Positions 26,301 through 40,100 of a DNA stretch of 64,000 nt are shown one piece after another. Position 1 is the first letter of the stretch; every line of letters starts with the position of its first letter. Origin of the DNA: Zeugodacus cucurbitae (Eukaryota > Arthropoda > Insecta > Diptera > Tephritidae). The position numbers and the translations under genes were made by a program. The notes under the pieces are model-generated. The model was not told the DNA's origin. It worked only from the letters and a program-made list of their open reading frames with translations, and did no database searches. Location of the stretch: assembly GCF_028554725.1 (NCBI RefSeq), contig NC_071671.1:65528001-65592000 (forward strand), given 5' to 3'.

Positions 26301-26960
26301 TGAAATATGAATTATATGTGACAGGCGACGCAAATTATACAGATGTCAATGTTAACATTTTCATTAACTAGTTGTTATAACAGTTCGGAAGATTACCGAA
26401 TTAATTAAGCAAACAAATTAGCATTGAGAAAATTAATTTGTTTGCGCAATTACAAAGCAATACCAAACAAGTATCATACAAGCATATGTATGTATATACA
26501 TAAAATGTAATGAAATCAACACGTAATTGAATGCTTGCGGAAACTTCAAGTATACTCTTACTTTGTTGTAGCAGTTCGATAGCCGTTTGATGGCGTACGT
26601 TTTGGTTGGCGTACGTTTTGGTTGGCGTGTGCGACAGCTTTGCTGCGACGATTGAGCAGATAAGTGCGTGTGTAGGCTTTGGCAAAGCAAAAAAAAAAAA
26701 CAACGAAAAAGTAAAGACAATGTGCCCTTAAATAAGTCTGTCTGTGTGAACGCTTATAACTTTATCTTTATGTTTCTATCACTTATACTCGCGGTTTACT
26801 TACCTTGCCTACTGTTGGCGCGTCAACATGTCTCGTATGTCTACACTGATTAGCATAATCATAGCATTATTCGCCATTATGTACACACAACACGCTATCT
26901 ATCTACTGTATCTACCTTATACATGAGCCACTAAAATACTTAGTATATGTAAGTTAGCTC
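23376..26960. other. Non-coding; CAA/CAG-rich and GC-richer patch
   Basis: The 24.2-25.1 kb part is GC-richer and includes CAA/CAG runs (24,600-24,680) that create overlapping glutamine, threonine or leucine frames on both strands. This pattern is typical of fly regulatory or UTR DNA. No splice-bounded gene was recognised. A 17-bp direct duplication (GGCGTACGTTTTGGTT) lies near 26,590-26,625. Confidence 0.4.
25450..25596. repeat. Cluster of AACTAGTT palindromes
   Basis: The 8-bp palindrome AACTAGTT occurs at 25,451, 25,462, 25,477, 25,562 and 25,588, with another at 26,366. The intervening sequence is unrelated, so this is a motif cluster rather than a clear tandem repeat. Confidence 0.7.
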
Positions 26961-26962
26961 AT

Positions 26963-27249
26963 AATAGGGTTGCCAACTCAACATACTTCAAATTATATAC
27001 ATACATTGTTGTGAAACTAAGAGTGATAATATTTGAAAAGAAGCAACTAATAAAAAAACAAAAAGTCTACAATTTGTGTAAATAGAGTTGCCAATTGCCC
27101 TAAATGAAAAAAAAAATCACTACTCAGACAAATTGGATCTCATAGCCAGATATTTATGCCACTAACTAAACCATATTTTCATTTATAAACAGCTAAAATA
27201 AGAATCACCACAAAAAGTTGTCAATATTTAACCACTTGGCAACCCTATT
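26963..27249. mobile_element. MITE-like element with 14-bp perfect inverted ends
   Basis: AATAGGGTTGCCAA at 26,963-26,976 is the exact reverse complement of TTGGCAACCCTATT at 27,236-27,249. A third, diverged AGAGTTGCCAATTG lies inside near 27,085. The 287-bp body is AT-rich and non-coding, which fits a miniature inverted-repeat transposable element. The superfamily and target duplication are not resolved. Confidence 0.6.
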
Positions 27250-28700
27250 CCAACACACAAACGCTTATAGACCAAATATTGTAGCGGCACTTAATTTTTA
27301 GACAAGTAAAACAACAACAAAGTCACTACAAATATGCTAGTACTCAATTCTACACGCTCGCTCACAAACCATCTTGCTTTACTCACAAACTAAATGCTTC
27401 GCTGCGCTATCAACACCAAAGCGCCTACAGATGTTCTACGAATAGCTGCAGAATACTAATAAACAAAGAATATAATGGTCAAAGACATGATTATCATTAA
27501 AGTGAGCCATAATACCTATAATAGCCACCATACTATAAACACATTGCTTTTGCTGCTGGTGTTTGCTGTTGTAATGGTGTTCCCTTCGCCAACCTGTTGC
27601 TGCGCTGGACACACTTACTGCAATGAAGACGACGACACACAGCTGCAAATTGTTCTATATACATTGGAGGCATGATACTCATGTAAACTCATTTAAATTT
27701 CCACTTTTATTTTATAATTTTTTTTTTTTAATTTTTTACTTTTATCATTTTATTAAATTAACCGCTCACTTGGGTGGCGCGCAAATTATTCTATAGAAAA
27801 TAGCATGGGAGTATTGAATATATACAGCGTGTGTGTTGTGCCTCCATTTACTCGCCATGTGGTATTAAATTGTTGCCAGCGAGATCATTGCACGTCAACA
27901 TGTTGCAAGTTGATGTTGCTGTTGCTGCCGCACGCCAACCAACCAACCAACCAACAGGTGATTATGATACAAATAATCATTGGTTGTACGCTGTTTATTG
28001 CGCATCGGTGTTTGCGTAAATGCTGCTGTGTGTTGTTGTTTCTGTTGGCTTTTATGCTGCTATTGAGCGCGCTATTAATGATGTTGTAGCAGATGTGCCG
28101 CATTGTAAAATTGTCGATGCTTTCCTGGTAGCAATTTTTTGTTGTTTTTGTTGTTTTTGTTTTTGTAAAACCAGTTGCATTTACCTCATTTCCTTTACTT
28201 ACTCTCCAACATTTGTGTGTGTGCGTGTTTTTTTGTTGTTGTTCTATGTTTGTTGTGTACATTGCACTCGCTGGTACCATGCAGTCTCGCATTTTCCAGT
28301 TACTTCGTGAAGTTACATGTGCGAGCAAAGTAGAAAAAAGTGTACAATAGAAGTGAAAATTAGAAATGTGACAGTATGATAACCCAGTAGTAATTTTTCG
28401 TGGACATGAGGAGATTAAAGTTGTATTTGGCTTTAAGTTGTTAAGGGAACAACTAGATCATATACTATGACTAATATTTGCGGCATATGCAAAGTATATG
28501 GTCTAAGTTGAACAATTAACTACTTATAAGGGCCAATCGTTGCCTTATTTGTGAAATAAGGTCGAAATGTTGAAAAAAAAACTGTTGCTAAATTGGGTCT
28601 AAAGAATATAAAGACTGATTATTTAATATATTGCGATGTCCAAACAACCAAAAATCTGTTCACACAATAAATTCTATACAATTTTCAATCTAAAAAAGCC
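27250..28700. other. Non-coding, nothing identified
   Basis: Contains overlapping opposite-strand frames around 27.8-28.3 kb rich in Cys, Leu and Phe, produced by TGT/TTG-rich sequence. No conserved protein or splice structure was recognised. Confidence 0.4.
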
Positions 28701-28713
28701 AAAATATACAAAA

Positions 28714-28909
28714 TGTGTTCAAAAAATAACTGGTATCACTGAAAGTGTTAAAGGCTAGCCCTAAAGTCGAGTTTGAGAAATGTTTCGACGATTGGAAGAA
28801 TCACTGACATAAGTGCATACCATCGAATGGGAACTATATTAGCAGGTGACAAATGAATAAATAAAAAATAAAACAAAATTCCCATTATCTTTTGAACACA
28901 CCTCGTATA
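28714..28909 (+). mobile_element. Internally deleted mariner relic
   Basis: Inverted ends GTGTTCAAAAAATAACTGG (28,716 on) and ATTCCCATTATCTTTTGAAC (28,878 on) enclose about 200 bp. Between them, 28,778-28,840 translates as KCFDDWKNH, stop, HKCIPSNGNY, the conserved C-terminal block of mariner transposases (family pattern CF-x-DWKxRWHKCI). Stops and the missing body show that it is dead. Confidence 0.8.
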
Positions 28910-31440
28910 TCAATTTCATGCATTTATCTTGACTTCAATTAAATTATGATTATTTCGTTCTACTGGGTTTCATAATCTACTTACATTGTATACGCAAATG
29001 ATTACTCAAATATCTCTGAATATTCACATTACAGATACAGCATGCACAACAGAGCATGAAATGTATGCTGAAAAGCGCCACAATGCTGTCAAATGTGTGG
29101 AAAGTGTAGAAAATTGAGTTGAAATAGTATTTAAAAAATGTTAAAACAAATTTAAAAAAGCATAAAATTAATCAGCGGAAATAAAAAAAAAAAATAAAAA
29201 ATTAAGTGATATTCAAATATACTAAAATTATATAGTTCTAATTTACGTTCGTGGATGTCTAGAGCAAGCAAAGAACTGAGCTTATCTGCATATTTATGAG
29301 TATGTGTTTACATACAAAAACAATTTCAGCAATAAGCGTGCACATATTTTTAAATCTCTTTAAATGACTGTCACAAAGTCCAATTGATTTCTGGCGCGCT
29401 TAATTTATATATGAGAATATCCTCTACATATTTTTAGTTTATTACTATTTTTTATTTAATTTGCATTTTGCTATACAAAAATATACGAAAAAAAACATGA
29501 AAATAGCAAATTTAGCGCACACAATGCTTAAATTCGCAACAACAAATGCTAAAGAGCTTTATATGGCAATACATACACATCGATATGTACTATACACATA
29601 TGTCTGTATGTATGTTTGATTGCATGTGCCAGTGCATAGCAATGTACGCATGAACTTGCCCATTTTATTCAATGATAAAAATATTTGCCACAGCAACACA
29701 CACCCATATGGCTCTACATCTTAAATACAAGCATATATGTACATATAGATATGTATTTGAGTGTGAACGCATTGTTGTTGTCACATTGACTGTTGCGTTG
29801 ATCTGCAGAAATTGGTTGTATCCAGAAATGACCGCTTATGACACGCTCAACAACTATCAGACTTAATTTTGCAATGAAACACACGCACGTACACACTTGA
29901 GTGTGTGCATATATGAAAAATCACATACAACCGCACATTTATGTATATGTATGTGTGAGTGTGGCATCTTTGTGGTTTTGCACGATGCTACGCTTTTTTT
30001 TTCTTTTTCTTTTCTTTTTTGTGTAACCTTCAAAAGCGGCCAATTTATGGGAAACCGAAATGAACCGCCTCAAAAGCAATCACTGCTTTCTTACTCTCAT
30101 TTTAACGGTTTTATTAAATATTTTAACAATTTATGCAATCAGTTGCCGGGCGTGACACTTGCTTTGCGCTTTTTTTCGAATTTAAATTTTTCGCTTTCAA
30201 TCAGTTGTTTGCTCGTCAACAAGTGTTTGGAGGTGTGTGTGTATGTATGCAATGAGAGTGTGGTACCTGTGTGTTGCCGCTGGTCAAGTGCACGAATAAG
30301 GAAATTGTGGGCAGCTAAATTGAGAAATAAATACTTTGATTGCTTGCAATTAATAATGTACACACATGTGTGCATAATTGTCAATTTTGTGGCTTATTGG
30401 GAATGCAAATCAGTGCGAGAGCATACTTAAGTACATTTGAGTAGTGTTAATAAGTACTCATTGAACTAAGCTGTAAGAGTAAGGGCTATACAGTACTTTT
30501 GTATAAAAAAAACGTTTCCATTACAGAGACCCTTTTTGCAGATAACCAGTAGTTTTAAGTGATTTCAAGGAGATATTATCGGCTGCTTGAGCAAAAATGA
30601 TATAAGTATTTATGACTTCACAAAATAGGAGTTCAATTTGGAAGTAGAGATGTTTGTATGCTATTTAAATGCTAAAATCAAAGCCAGGAGGTCCTGAATG
30701 TCTTCTTTTATAAACTAAAAGTGAACAAAAGTGTGTTTATAGCCGGTGTTAACTGTCAAAAAAATATTTAAAAAAACATTGCCTACATTTCGGCGCAAAG
30801 TAAGAAATCTTGAATTTAATCGGCATTTAAAGCAAATTGTTCTTAAAAAAACAGCAAAATACAAAGGAACTTCAATATTACATTAATTAAATTACTATTA
30901 AAGAATTGCTGAAGCTTTGCATTTTCCAACACTCGATTTCCGCTATGGAATATATGTAAATATTTTTTTCCTCTCCCAAATCTGTTCCTTAAATATCTTT
31001 GTTTACATTAACTGCTATAAATAAAATAACAGCTATTAAAATAGTATGGGAATTCGTTCAAACACATTCCAAACAATTTTCAAATTTTTTTTTTCATTAA
31101 GCACAACATCGTTTATATTGCAATAATAAAAATAACTTCAACTATAAACAAAATAATATCGCTATTAAATGCACAGAAACCAAAATACATTTAACTAAAG
31201 AATTTAAAATATTTTAAACAAATTATACAGTTTTGAAAGTCAAGAAATGAAGAATTGATTATTTAGTGTGCATTTGCATGGAAATATGCAGATTATCTTT
31301 AGAAAAGTGCATATTTTGAGTTGGAACAATTGTTTGCACTCTCTAGTACACATCTTCTATATTGAAAATCAGTTGAATATTATTCTAGAAATATAAAAAA
31401 ATCAAGCCTGTGAAATAAATATCACTTTCAAGCACATTTT
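28910..31440. other. Non-coding, nothing identified
   Basis: AT-rich sequence with T-rich and A-rich tracts. The frame at 29,897-30,430 is open for 177 codons but is Cys/Phe/Leu-rich, overlaps open frames on the other strand, and has no recognisable motif, so I do not call it a gene. Confidence 0.35.
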
Positions 31441-31444
31441 CTGA

Positions 31445-31456
31445 TCTGATAATATA
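31445..31456. repeat. Target-site duplication, 3' side of retrotransposon
   Basis: TCTGATAATATA, identical to 33,395-33,406. It merges with the (TA)n tail, so the exact junction is ambiguous by a few bases. Confidence 0.8.
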
Positions 31457-33394
31457 TATATATATATATATATTTGGCGTAGGAACCGCTTTAAGCGATT
31501 ATAGCCGAATCCACCAGAGCGCGCCACTCATTCCTCCTTTTTGCTTTTTGGCGCCAATTGGAAACACCAAGTGAAGCCAGGTCACTTTGCACTTGGTCTT
31601 TCCACCGGAGTGGAGGTCGTCCTCTTCCGCGGCTTCCTCCAGCGGGTACTGCATCGAATACTTTCAGAGCTGGAGTGTTTTCTTCCATCCGTACAACATG
31701 ACCTAGCCAGCGTAGCCGCTGTCTTTTTATTCGCTGAACTATGTCAATGTCGTCGTATAAATCGTACAGCTCATCGTTCCATCGCCTGCGGTATTCGCCG
31801 TTGCCAATGTTTAGAGGACCAAAAATCTTGCGCAAAACCTTTCTCTCGAAAACCCCAAGAGTCGTCTCATCGGATGTTGTCATCGTCCACGCTTCAGCGC
31901 CATACATCAGGACGGGAATAATGAGCGACTTATAGAGTTTGATTTTGGTTCGTCGAGAGAGGACTTTACTTTTCAATTGCCTACTCAGTCCAAAGTAGCA
32001 CCTGTTGACAAGAGTGATTCTGCGTTGGATTTCAAGGCTGACATTGTTGGTGTTGTTAATGCTGGTTCCCAGATAAACGAAATTATCTACAACTTCAAAG
32101 TTATGACTGTCAACAGTGACGTGGGAGCCAAGACGCGAGTGCGCCGACTGTTTGTTTGATGACAGGAGATATTTCGTCTTGTCCTCATTCACCACCAGAC
32201 CCATACGCTTCGCTTCTTTATCTAGTCTGGAAAACGCAGAACAAACGGCGCGGTTGTTGCTTCCGATGATATCAATATCATCGGCATACGCCAGGAGCTG
32301 TACACTCTTGTAGAAGATTGTACCCTCTCTATTTAGTTCTGCAGCTCGTATTATTTTTTCCAGCAATAGATTGAAGAAGTCGCACGATAGTGAGTCACCC
32401 TGTCTGAAGCCTCGTTTGGTATCGAACGGCTCGGAGAGGTCCTTCCCGATCCTGACGGAGCTTTTGGTGTTGCTCAACGTCAGCTTACATAGCCGTATTA
32501 GTTTTGCAGGGATACCAAATTCAGACATCGCGGCATAAAGGCAGCTCCTTTTCGTGCTATCGAAGGCAGCTTTAAAATCGATAAAAAGATGGTGAGTATC
32601 GATTCTTCTCTCTCGGGTCTTTTCCAAGATTTGGCGCATGGTGAATATCTGGTCCATTGTGGATTTTCCAGGTCTAAAGCCACACTGATAAGGTCCAATC
32701 AGTTCGTTGACGGTGGGCTTTAGTCTTTCACACAATACGCTCGACAAAACCTTATATGCGATATTGAGGAGACTTATACCACGGTAGTTGGCGCAGATTG
32801 TGGGGTCTCCCTTCTTATGGATTGGGCAGAGCACACTAAGATTCCAATCGTCAGGCATGCTTTCTTCCGACCATATTCTACAAAGAAGCTGATGCATGAA
32901 CCTTATCAGTTCTTCGCCGCCGTATTTGAATAGCTCGGCCGGTAATCCATCGGCCCCCGCCGCTTTGTTGTTCTTCAAGCGGGTAATTGCTATTCGAATT
33001 TCTTCATGGTCGGGTTATGGAACATCTATTCCATCGTCATCGATTGGGGAATCGGGTTCGCCATCTCCTGGTGTTGTACTTTCACTGCCATTGAGCAGGT
33101 CGGAGAAGTGTTCCCTCCATAATCCCAGTGTGCTCTGGACATCCGCTACCAGATTACCTTCTCGGTCCCTACATGATAATGCTCCGGTCTTGAAACCTTC
33201 TGTTAATCGCCTCATCTTTTCATAAAATTTTCGAGCATTACCCATGTCGGCCAGCTTTTCAAGCTTTTCATACTCACGCATTTCGGCCTCTTTCTTTTTA
33301 CGTCTGCAAATGCGTCTCGCTTCCCTCTTCAGTTCTCGATATCTATCCCACCCCGAACGTGTTGTGGTCGATCGCAACGTTGCGAGGTAGGCAG
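31457..33394 (-). mobile_element. 5'-truncated RTE-like non-LTR retrotransposon
   Basis: A 1.9-kb minus-strand insertion carries a reverse transcriptase frame, a very short 3' tail and a (TA)n terminal tract at 31,451-31,474. TCTGATAATATA occurs at 31,445-31,456 and again at 33,395-33,406, a 12-bp target-site duplication bracketing the element. A short 3' UTR ending in a microsatellite is typical of RTE-clade elements. The 5' part (endonuclease domain) is absent, as expected from incomplete target-primed reverse transcription. It lies antisense to ITP. Confidence 0.9.
31491..33394 (-). pseudogene. Reverse transcriptase ORF of non-LTR element (one internal stop)
   Basis: The frame is open from the truncated 5' end (near 33,394) to the stop at 31,491 except for one in-frame TAA at about 33,012-33,014 (reading VP-stop-PDHEEIR), so it appears as two open segments in one frame. 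Recognisable reverse transcriptase motifs, in order, are NNKAAGADGLPAELFK, PIHKKGD with NYRGISLL, YQCGFRPGKSTMDQ, LFIDFKAAFDS, GFRQGDSLS and the catalytic YADD in LLAYADDIDIIG. The C-terminal RGRPPLRWKDQV...NWR...WR segment is common in arthropod elements. The upstream basic, coiled-coil-like segment (RRKKKEAEMREYEKLEKLAD) is the linker usually found between endonuclease and RT. The good preservation and perfect target duplication argue for a fairly young insertion. Confidence 0.9.
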
Positions 33395-33406
33395 TCTGAT
33401 AATATA
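33395..33406. repeat. Target-site duplication, 5' side of retrotransposon
   Basis: TCTGATAATATA, an exact copy of 31,445-31,456. It marks the truncated 5' junction of the minus-strand element. Confidence 0.8.
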
Positions 33407-36370
33407 CCGTTATATTAATACACTGTTATAAAACATTCATCCAATCTGATTGTCAAACAATCACAGCTGTTTATGAAATGTTGAGAGCGAGCACGAGCTT
33501 TCGAGCTTATAAATCATAACAATAATCATCATACAATCATAGGCTGTTTTTCAAAAACAGTGGATTTTTAGATTTTTATATGACAACCCAGTCAAAAAGT
33601 TCTTTTTTGTTGATTCAAATTAATATCGCACAGAAACCATCAGTAAGACATGAAAAAATATATATATTTCAGTCAGTTATGTAACATTTCTAAATATGTA
33701 TCGTGAACTCGCTCATTTCAGTTGAACAACTTAAAATTCAACTGAAATTTGAACTCCCGAGAAACTCAGTAAATAATAAATGTAGAAGCCGGGTTTTCCA
33801 AAATATTAATATTCCTACAACTTAATGTATGCTGACTGATAAGTGCATAGATAGAGCCAAAAAAATTGCGCTAACAAAATTTCATTCTCAGAAATCAATA
33901 AATTGGGCGTAACGCAAACGCAAACTAGTCACCGCCTTCAACCGTCATCATTTGTCTATTTTTATACTTTCCACCGAATTGCTGTCGTTTGTTATTTGCC
34001 ATATGTTAGTTGACCTCAAATGCTCATTCCAAGAAATGTCACACGTTTGAAGATTTACAGAGATACTTGCTATTTTCGTACGCAACAACAGCAAAAGCAC
34101 AACACAACCCTGACCATAACGAAAGTCAACCTTAAAGAATCATACATATAAACATATTTATATGTGAGTGTGTGTGTGTGGGTGTGCTTGTGGTTTGCTG
34201 GGTGCTCCTACATGCCTCCATGCACGTATGTACTTTCGTGTGCCTCCATTTGTGTTCGCTTTGTCGATCATTTAATGCTAAAGCTTCAATCGTACCGGGA
34301 CATCAACGAGTGTGTAGGTACACTTCAGATTTGATCTGCGCTGCTGCTGCCTAGGCATTCTTCTCAAGTTATCTGCCGCCACACGACGGCTGGCTGGCGC
34401 GCGCAAATCTACTGTGGCATCGAATTGCCGCAAAGCCAGCGCCAGGCAACCGCAGACCCACGGCGCTTCAACGAAATCGCAAAGCTACATCAACCAATAC
34501 TTTTGCAGCGGAGCGCTTGAAATTTGCCTCTGCGTGTGTATGTGTGTTTGTGTGCGCTTTCTTAAAGGCATCCACTCATATGGCTTGTACCGCCAAATGC
34601 CTAATTGGCGTCCAATTGCAAAATTTATTACAGTTTTATTTTTAAAATCTGCTCTTCGCATTTCATTTAACAGACACACATGCGTTGATGTGTGTGTGTG
34701 TGTGATTTTCGCAAAGACTGCATCATTTTTCATTGAATGACAGTTTGCTGGCTTTTATGCCGGCCGGCAAAGACCATTATGTTTAATCGATAAACCGTTA
34801 AATTTGTTTCCAATAAATTTTACAGTTTTGAGGTATGCGGAGTCTTGCTGTTAGCAAGAATTCTGATTCGAAGAGGTACTAAATCTAAAAACAAATATGG
34901 ATACCTTTATATCTGAGTGAGGTATATACTAGTTCGACTTAATGGATCTGTTAATAATCATACTGCCTAAAGCCCTTGCAATAGTAAATACGGTCTTGGT
35001 GGACTCTAGTTTCAAAGTAAAAGTTCAATATTGAATTCGGAAATTCCAACATCGTTATAACTATAAAATTTCAAAGCAAGAGTCTCCGTAAACACTGAAG
35101 ATTAGCTACGCGATTCTCAATTAAAATTTATGATTGAGATTAAAGATACTTTTTTTTATAGAATTTTCTTCTCATTCTAAAACAGATATTTATTTCTTTA
35201 TATATCTGAGGTCTCAGTTGACGTTCTAAAAATCGTCACCATACAATTAACGCAAAACACTTTCTAATTATTTTTTTTTATTGCACTGAATACCAACGTA
35301 AATAATTGATTTGGCATTTGCAATTATTTAACTGTTGTATACGTCAAAGTGACAGTCATGATGCGCCACTAAAATTATATTTGACGTCAAAAAGACAACT
35401 GACTGTGTCAAATTGACAGCGACTGTCACTATAATGACGAATGCAAATGAAATCAATACTTTGACGTAGTGAAGCTAATGATAATAATGGAATTCAAGGC
35501 GTATGAAGCTATTTAAAAAAAAAAATAAATATATTAGATTCACACTAAGCTAATAATAATACAATAAAAACAATAACAGTATATTGAAAAATTGTGTTTG
35601 CTATTTTTATTTTATGATGACATTCCTTCCAATTAATTATAATTGAAATGAGTGCAGTATCTCGATATATAAGTAAATAAAATCAATTTTATTTTTTCTA
35701 AAATTAGAATTGACTGCATCAATTGACACTAAATAACCAATTTTAGCTCAATTTAATGTTGATCAAAAACATTTAACATTCAAGCGAGTAACTCGATGCC
35801 GCGCGCACTCGAAAAATCTCGGAAATATTATGTGATCATGACAAATTTTTATTTTAATTGCCATGGCGACATATAAATGAATATACATACATACACACAT
35901 ATGTATTTATATGTCAATGATGCGATACATTTGCCCAGCATCAATAGCGGCATTATGATTCTCACAATCGCAGCATGAATATGAGTAATGCGTACAATGA
36001 CAGGAGTGCTCATGTATGTATGTAAGTAAATATATACAAAAGTATGTCTGTATATATATAATGCAAAAAAATCAGTAAAAATATCGTTGCATATATGTAT
36101 TTGCAAATCAAATACCAGCGGAATATCAGTTTATTGGCACTACGCATGGCTCTTTGCCTCCATCACACAGACACACACACACACATGCGCATGCACGCAA
36201 TGAACATTTTTGAAGTGGAGCAATTAATGTATTAATGTGAATGCGCCAAGCCTCCATTTGTCGAGCATTTGCATCTGTTGCGCTGTTGTTGTACATTGCT
36301 ATCGATTGCCCTGATCTGGTTCCGATCGCCAGCGTGAACGATAATGCTCGCAGGCAGACATACATACAAC
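33407..36370. other. Non-coding, nothing identified
   Basis: AT-rich, with scattered TGACAGT/ACTGTCA-type short inverted motifs around 35,340-35,430 and a small GC-richer patch at 34,330-34,480. No gene was recognised. Confidence 0.4.
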
Positions 36371-36371
36371 T

Positions 36372-36395
36372 TGTGTGTGTGTGTGTGTGTGTGTG
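36372..36395. repeat. (TG)12 microsatellite
   Basis: Twelve uninterrupted TG units. Confidence 0.9.
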
Positions 36396-37076
36396 CGTAC
36401 TTTACTGTATAATTTATTGCTTTGATTAGTTGGCAATTTAATGGTAAATAGCAATTTATAACTGTCAAGGCGGCATGTTTTTTGTCGCCTAATAATCGCA
36501 CAGACAAACACTTTCATACATACATACAAATATATGTATGAGAATGCAAATTTTTCTTTTGCCATTTTTTTTCTATGATTTCGTTTATTGCTTTCATCTG
36601 TGTGTAGCGTTCAATGAGAGTTTGTTATTTTATATATAAAGATACATTAAATGTCAACTGCCTGAAAATATGAAATCATAAATATATGTTTACGAGATAT
36701 GTGCGAAAAATACAAGGAAGACGTTTACGAATATTTTTAATTTTTTTTCAGTTTCTTTTCTTTTTTAATTTTTTTCTATTTTTTCCAATTTTTTTCTATT
36801 TTTTATTTTTTCATATTTTCTTTGCAAATTTGCATGCTTATAAAGCAATTCGCTTTGTACACAATTTTATTGGCAATAAAAATGCTTAATGCGCAATAAT
36901 AAATTTGGAAACACCCAGCTAAAAATATTTGCTCATACATATAATCGTAATTTCATGGCAGACACCTTGAACATTTAAAATGTTCTATGCGTTTTTGTTT
37001 TGATACAAAAATACGGTGTTTCTAATATTTTGTAAATAGCGCCGGCCATAACAAATGTGCACAAACAAACATACAT

Positions 37077-37080
<4 letters not shown>

Positions 37081-37121
<41 letters not shown>

Positions 37122-37132
37122 TACATATATAT
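37081..37132. repeat. (AT)n microsatellite
   Basis: About 17 uninterrupted AT units, then interrupted CATATATA units. Confidence 0.9.
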
Positions 37133-40100
37133 AAATGACGAAAAAATATGAAAATTATTTTTAATTATGGTTGGCTGCATAGTTTATAGTATAAATATGA
37201 CTAGTAAATAATTTTAAATATCTTCGTTTAGCAAATCAGACATCCAACAGCATTTTGAACAAAAAATTTGTCGAAATAATATATTAAATGCGTCTAGCAT
37301 CATAATTAATTAGCTACAAATGTAGCCCATATTTTTGTATTTTCTTCTTCTTTGTATTTTCATACATACATATATTTGGCGTGTGCACGCTTTCTTAAAT
37401 AATAATAATAAATATTTTTTTTGCGAATAATCGCGTGCCATAAAATGTCCGAAGCAGCTATTGAAAAATAAATTATTGAGTTGACTAAGAAATTATAATT
37501 TCTTATTAATTTTTTTTGCTAAACAAATTTTTTTTAAATACGCTAAAAAATTATATTAAAAAAAAAATAAAAAAAAAGTATTTTAAAAAATTAAATGTAA
37601 TTTTTGACAATGAAAATTATAATTTTTGTAAAAAATAATGTCAATAAAAAAAAAAAAATAAATAAAAAATAAAAATAAAATAAAAGATAAACCATTTAAA
37701 ATTGTAGCTCCTCCACTAATCTATATAACAAATATTGTTATAAAATTGTTACATTATATAAATGGAAGAGAATTTAGTAGCGGTCAACTATATTGAAAGA
37801 AAATGATACTTATGTATGTATGTCTCGAATTGAGATCTCAAAATGTTTATAATCCTTCATTCCTTCAAATAAAATATATTCCTATTTATAACATTTTATT
37901 TTATTTAATATCAATATACAATACAAAAAAAAATAATATTTATAAATAAATAAAATAAGACAGCCTGTATATTTCTTTCAAGTTTTTTTAATTTCCATTT
38001 TTATTGATTTTTTTTTTGACACTGGCGCTTTGTCGCATCAAAAAATTAAGTGGGCGTTTCTTTATCGCTAAACATAAATAATATTCTTAAATACCAACAT
38101 TTTATATAAATATGCTTATAAGATAAGTATAAACTACTAACTTCTAAGTCACACTTTTTGTGCCAAATTGTTTTACTAATTAAAAAAAATTTTGCTGGAA
38201 AAATTATAAAAAATTTGTTAAACATAACAGTATGAACGCCACACTACACCAAAAAATATGCTCTCCTCTTCCCTTTCGAAAATATATGCTCCCAAAACGT
38301 TTGTAAAATACCCCCTTGAACCGATACCAGCTATTGAGTCGAATGAACTTGTATTTCATTCCAATAAATATTTACTCACTAACAACCAAAGGACGCTTCG
38401 CGAGTATTTTATGACTTTTTGCGCCGCGAATCATCGAAATTGAATCGCCATTACTTGTTTGGGCGAATATATAGAATTTTTGTTCAACAACTTAATTGAA
38501 AGCATCAACAAGCTCATAAAAAGTTCAATTAAAAGCATACATACGTCTATAGGTATCGTCTCGTAGGTTCAAGTAGATATTCAGACATTCTTTATTGAGT
38601 GGCATCCGCAAATGCTTAAAACATTACGAAAGCACACACTCGCACAAGCGCGAGAGCTTTCATGTGCTCATGTATGTATGTATGCGACTGTTTCATCGTG
38701 CTGACAAGCAGTTGAAAGCAAAGTGTACGGATTTTTATGTGATTTCATGTGTTTTCGTAGATGGGCACATCCGCCAATTTCGTCCAATGCGGAAAGTTGA
38801 TTTTTTATTTACTTTTTGATTTGGTTTTAGAAACTCGTGATCTCTAGCAACGAGGTGTTAATAAATAAATATAATGCAATTGATTTGATTTTGTTTTTGT
38901 ATTATATTTTTTTAATTTTTTGTATGTTTCGACTGATTTGCTTAAAGCTAGCACAAGAGTATGTAGAACGTATTAAAAATATGAAATAATTGATTAAATT
39001 TAATTTAATTTACAATAAAAATTATAAAAAAGAGTAATATATCTATTAAAAATGTAGCATTTCAAATATTATACAAATTAGTTAACAATTTTTTTTTTTA
39101 ATATTTTTTGTGTTAATTTATTTTATCATTATTTTGCTTTCATTATTATACATATTTTTATTTTTATTAATTAATTTGTTTTATTATACAAAAATTGTAA
39201 TATAACTAATTTTACAAAAATTATTAGCCAAATTATCAAAATATTTTTTTTTTGTTTTGGACTATTAAAAATATAAATTTCTGGAGAATAAATATTTTTA
39301 ATATTTTTTTTAAATAAGAGTCCAATATTTATATATTTTTTATAAGAAATAATAAATTTAAGAAAACACGAATAATATGTGCTCATATTGAATAATGCTA
39401 CCTTCTTTTTGAAATATTTTTTATTATATAAAATGTCGAAAGAAATAAAATTTTAGAAAAAAAATTATTATTATCAAAATAGTATTAAGAAATTGTAAAA
39501 TTTACTATTATTAAAAATATTTCACGAACAGCCTAATATTCAGGTATGAATACCGCTGCCTAAGTAATTTTGACAGCCAGTTGGATAATCTAATTTAATA
39601 TTTTACACAGGTGCTATTACTTAAAGCTTTGACAGATTCCTATATACTTTTCAATTCCTATTTTTTCGATACAAAAATGCCTTGGCATAACCTTAAACTC
39701 ATTAAACTTTGCAGCTAAAAATCACTTAAAACTGTACAGCAGTTTATTTTAGTTGAAAGAAATTTCTATTTTTAGTATACAGATACATTTGTACATATGT
39801 AGAAACATCTGTACTTACGTAAATGAACATGTGTACACCTACTTTTCTAGACAGTGTACGAGTATATTTAGCGCATTTATTTGATTTTAGACAACATGTC
39901 TGCCACAAGTATATCGTGTATTCATTGAGAAATTGTCACTGCTGCTTCGTCGACACACGCTTGCCACTTGGTGGTGGGCGCACAGCAGTCTGGTGCGCAG
40001 CACACATGAATTACAACAACCAGCAAGTAATGAGCACTGAAAATAGCGCAAATGAGGATATGTATGTGAGGGGAGGGGGGAAGTATTTATACATATTTAC

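Noticed and set aside
29897..30430. 177-codon open frame on the + strand
   Set aside because: Low-complexity, Cys/Phe/Leu-rich translation, open frames on the opposite strand, no splice context and no recognisable motif; probably chance.
31541..33225. Plus-strand frames opposite the retrotransposon
   Set aside because: They are antisense shadows of the minus-strand reverse transcriptase.
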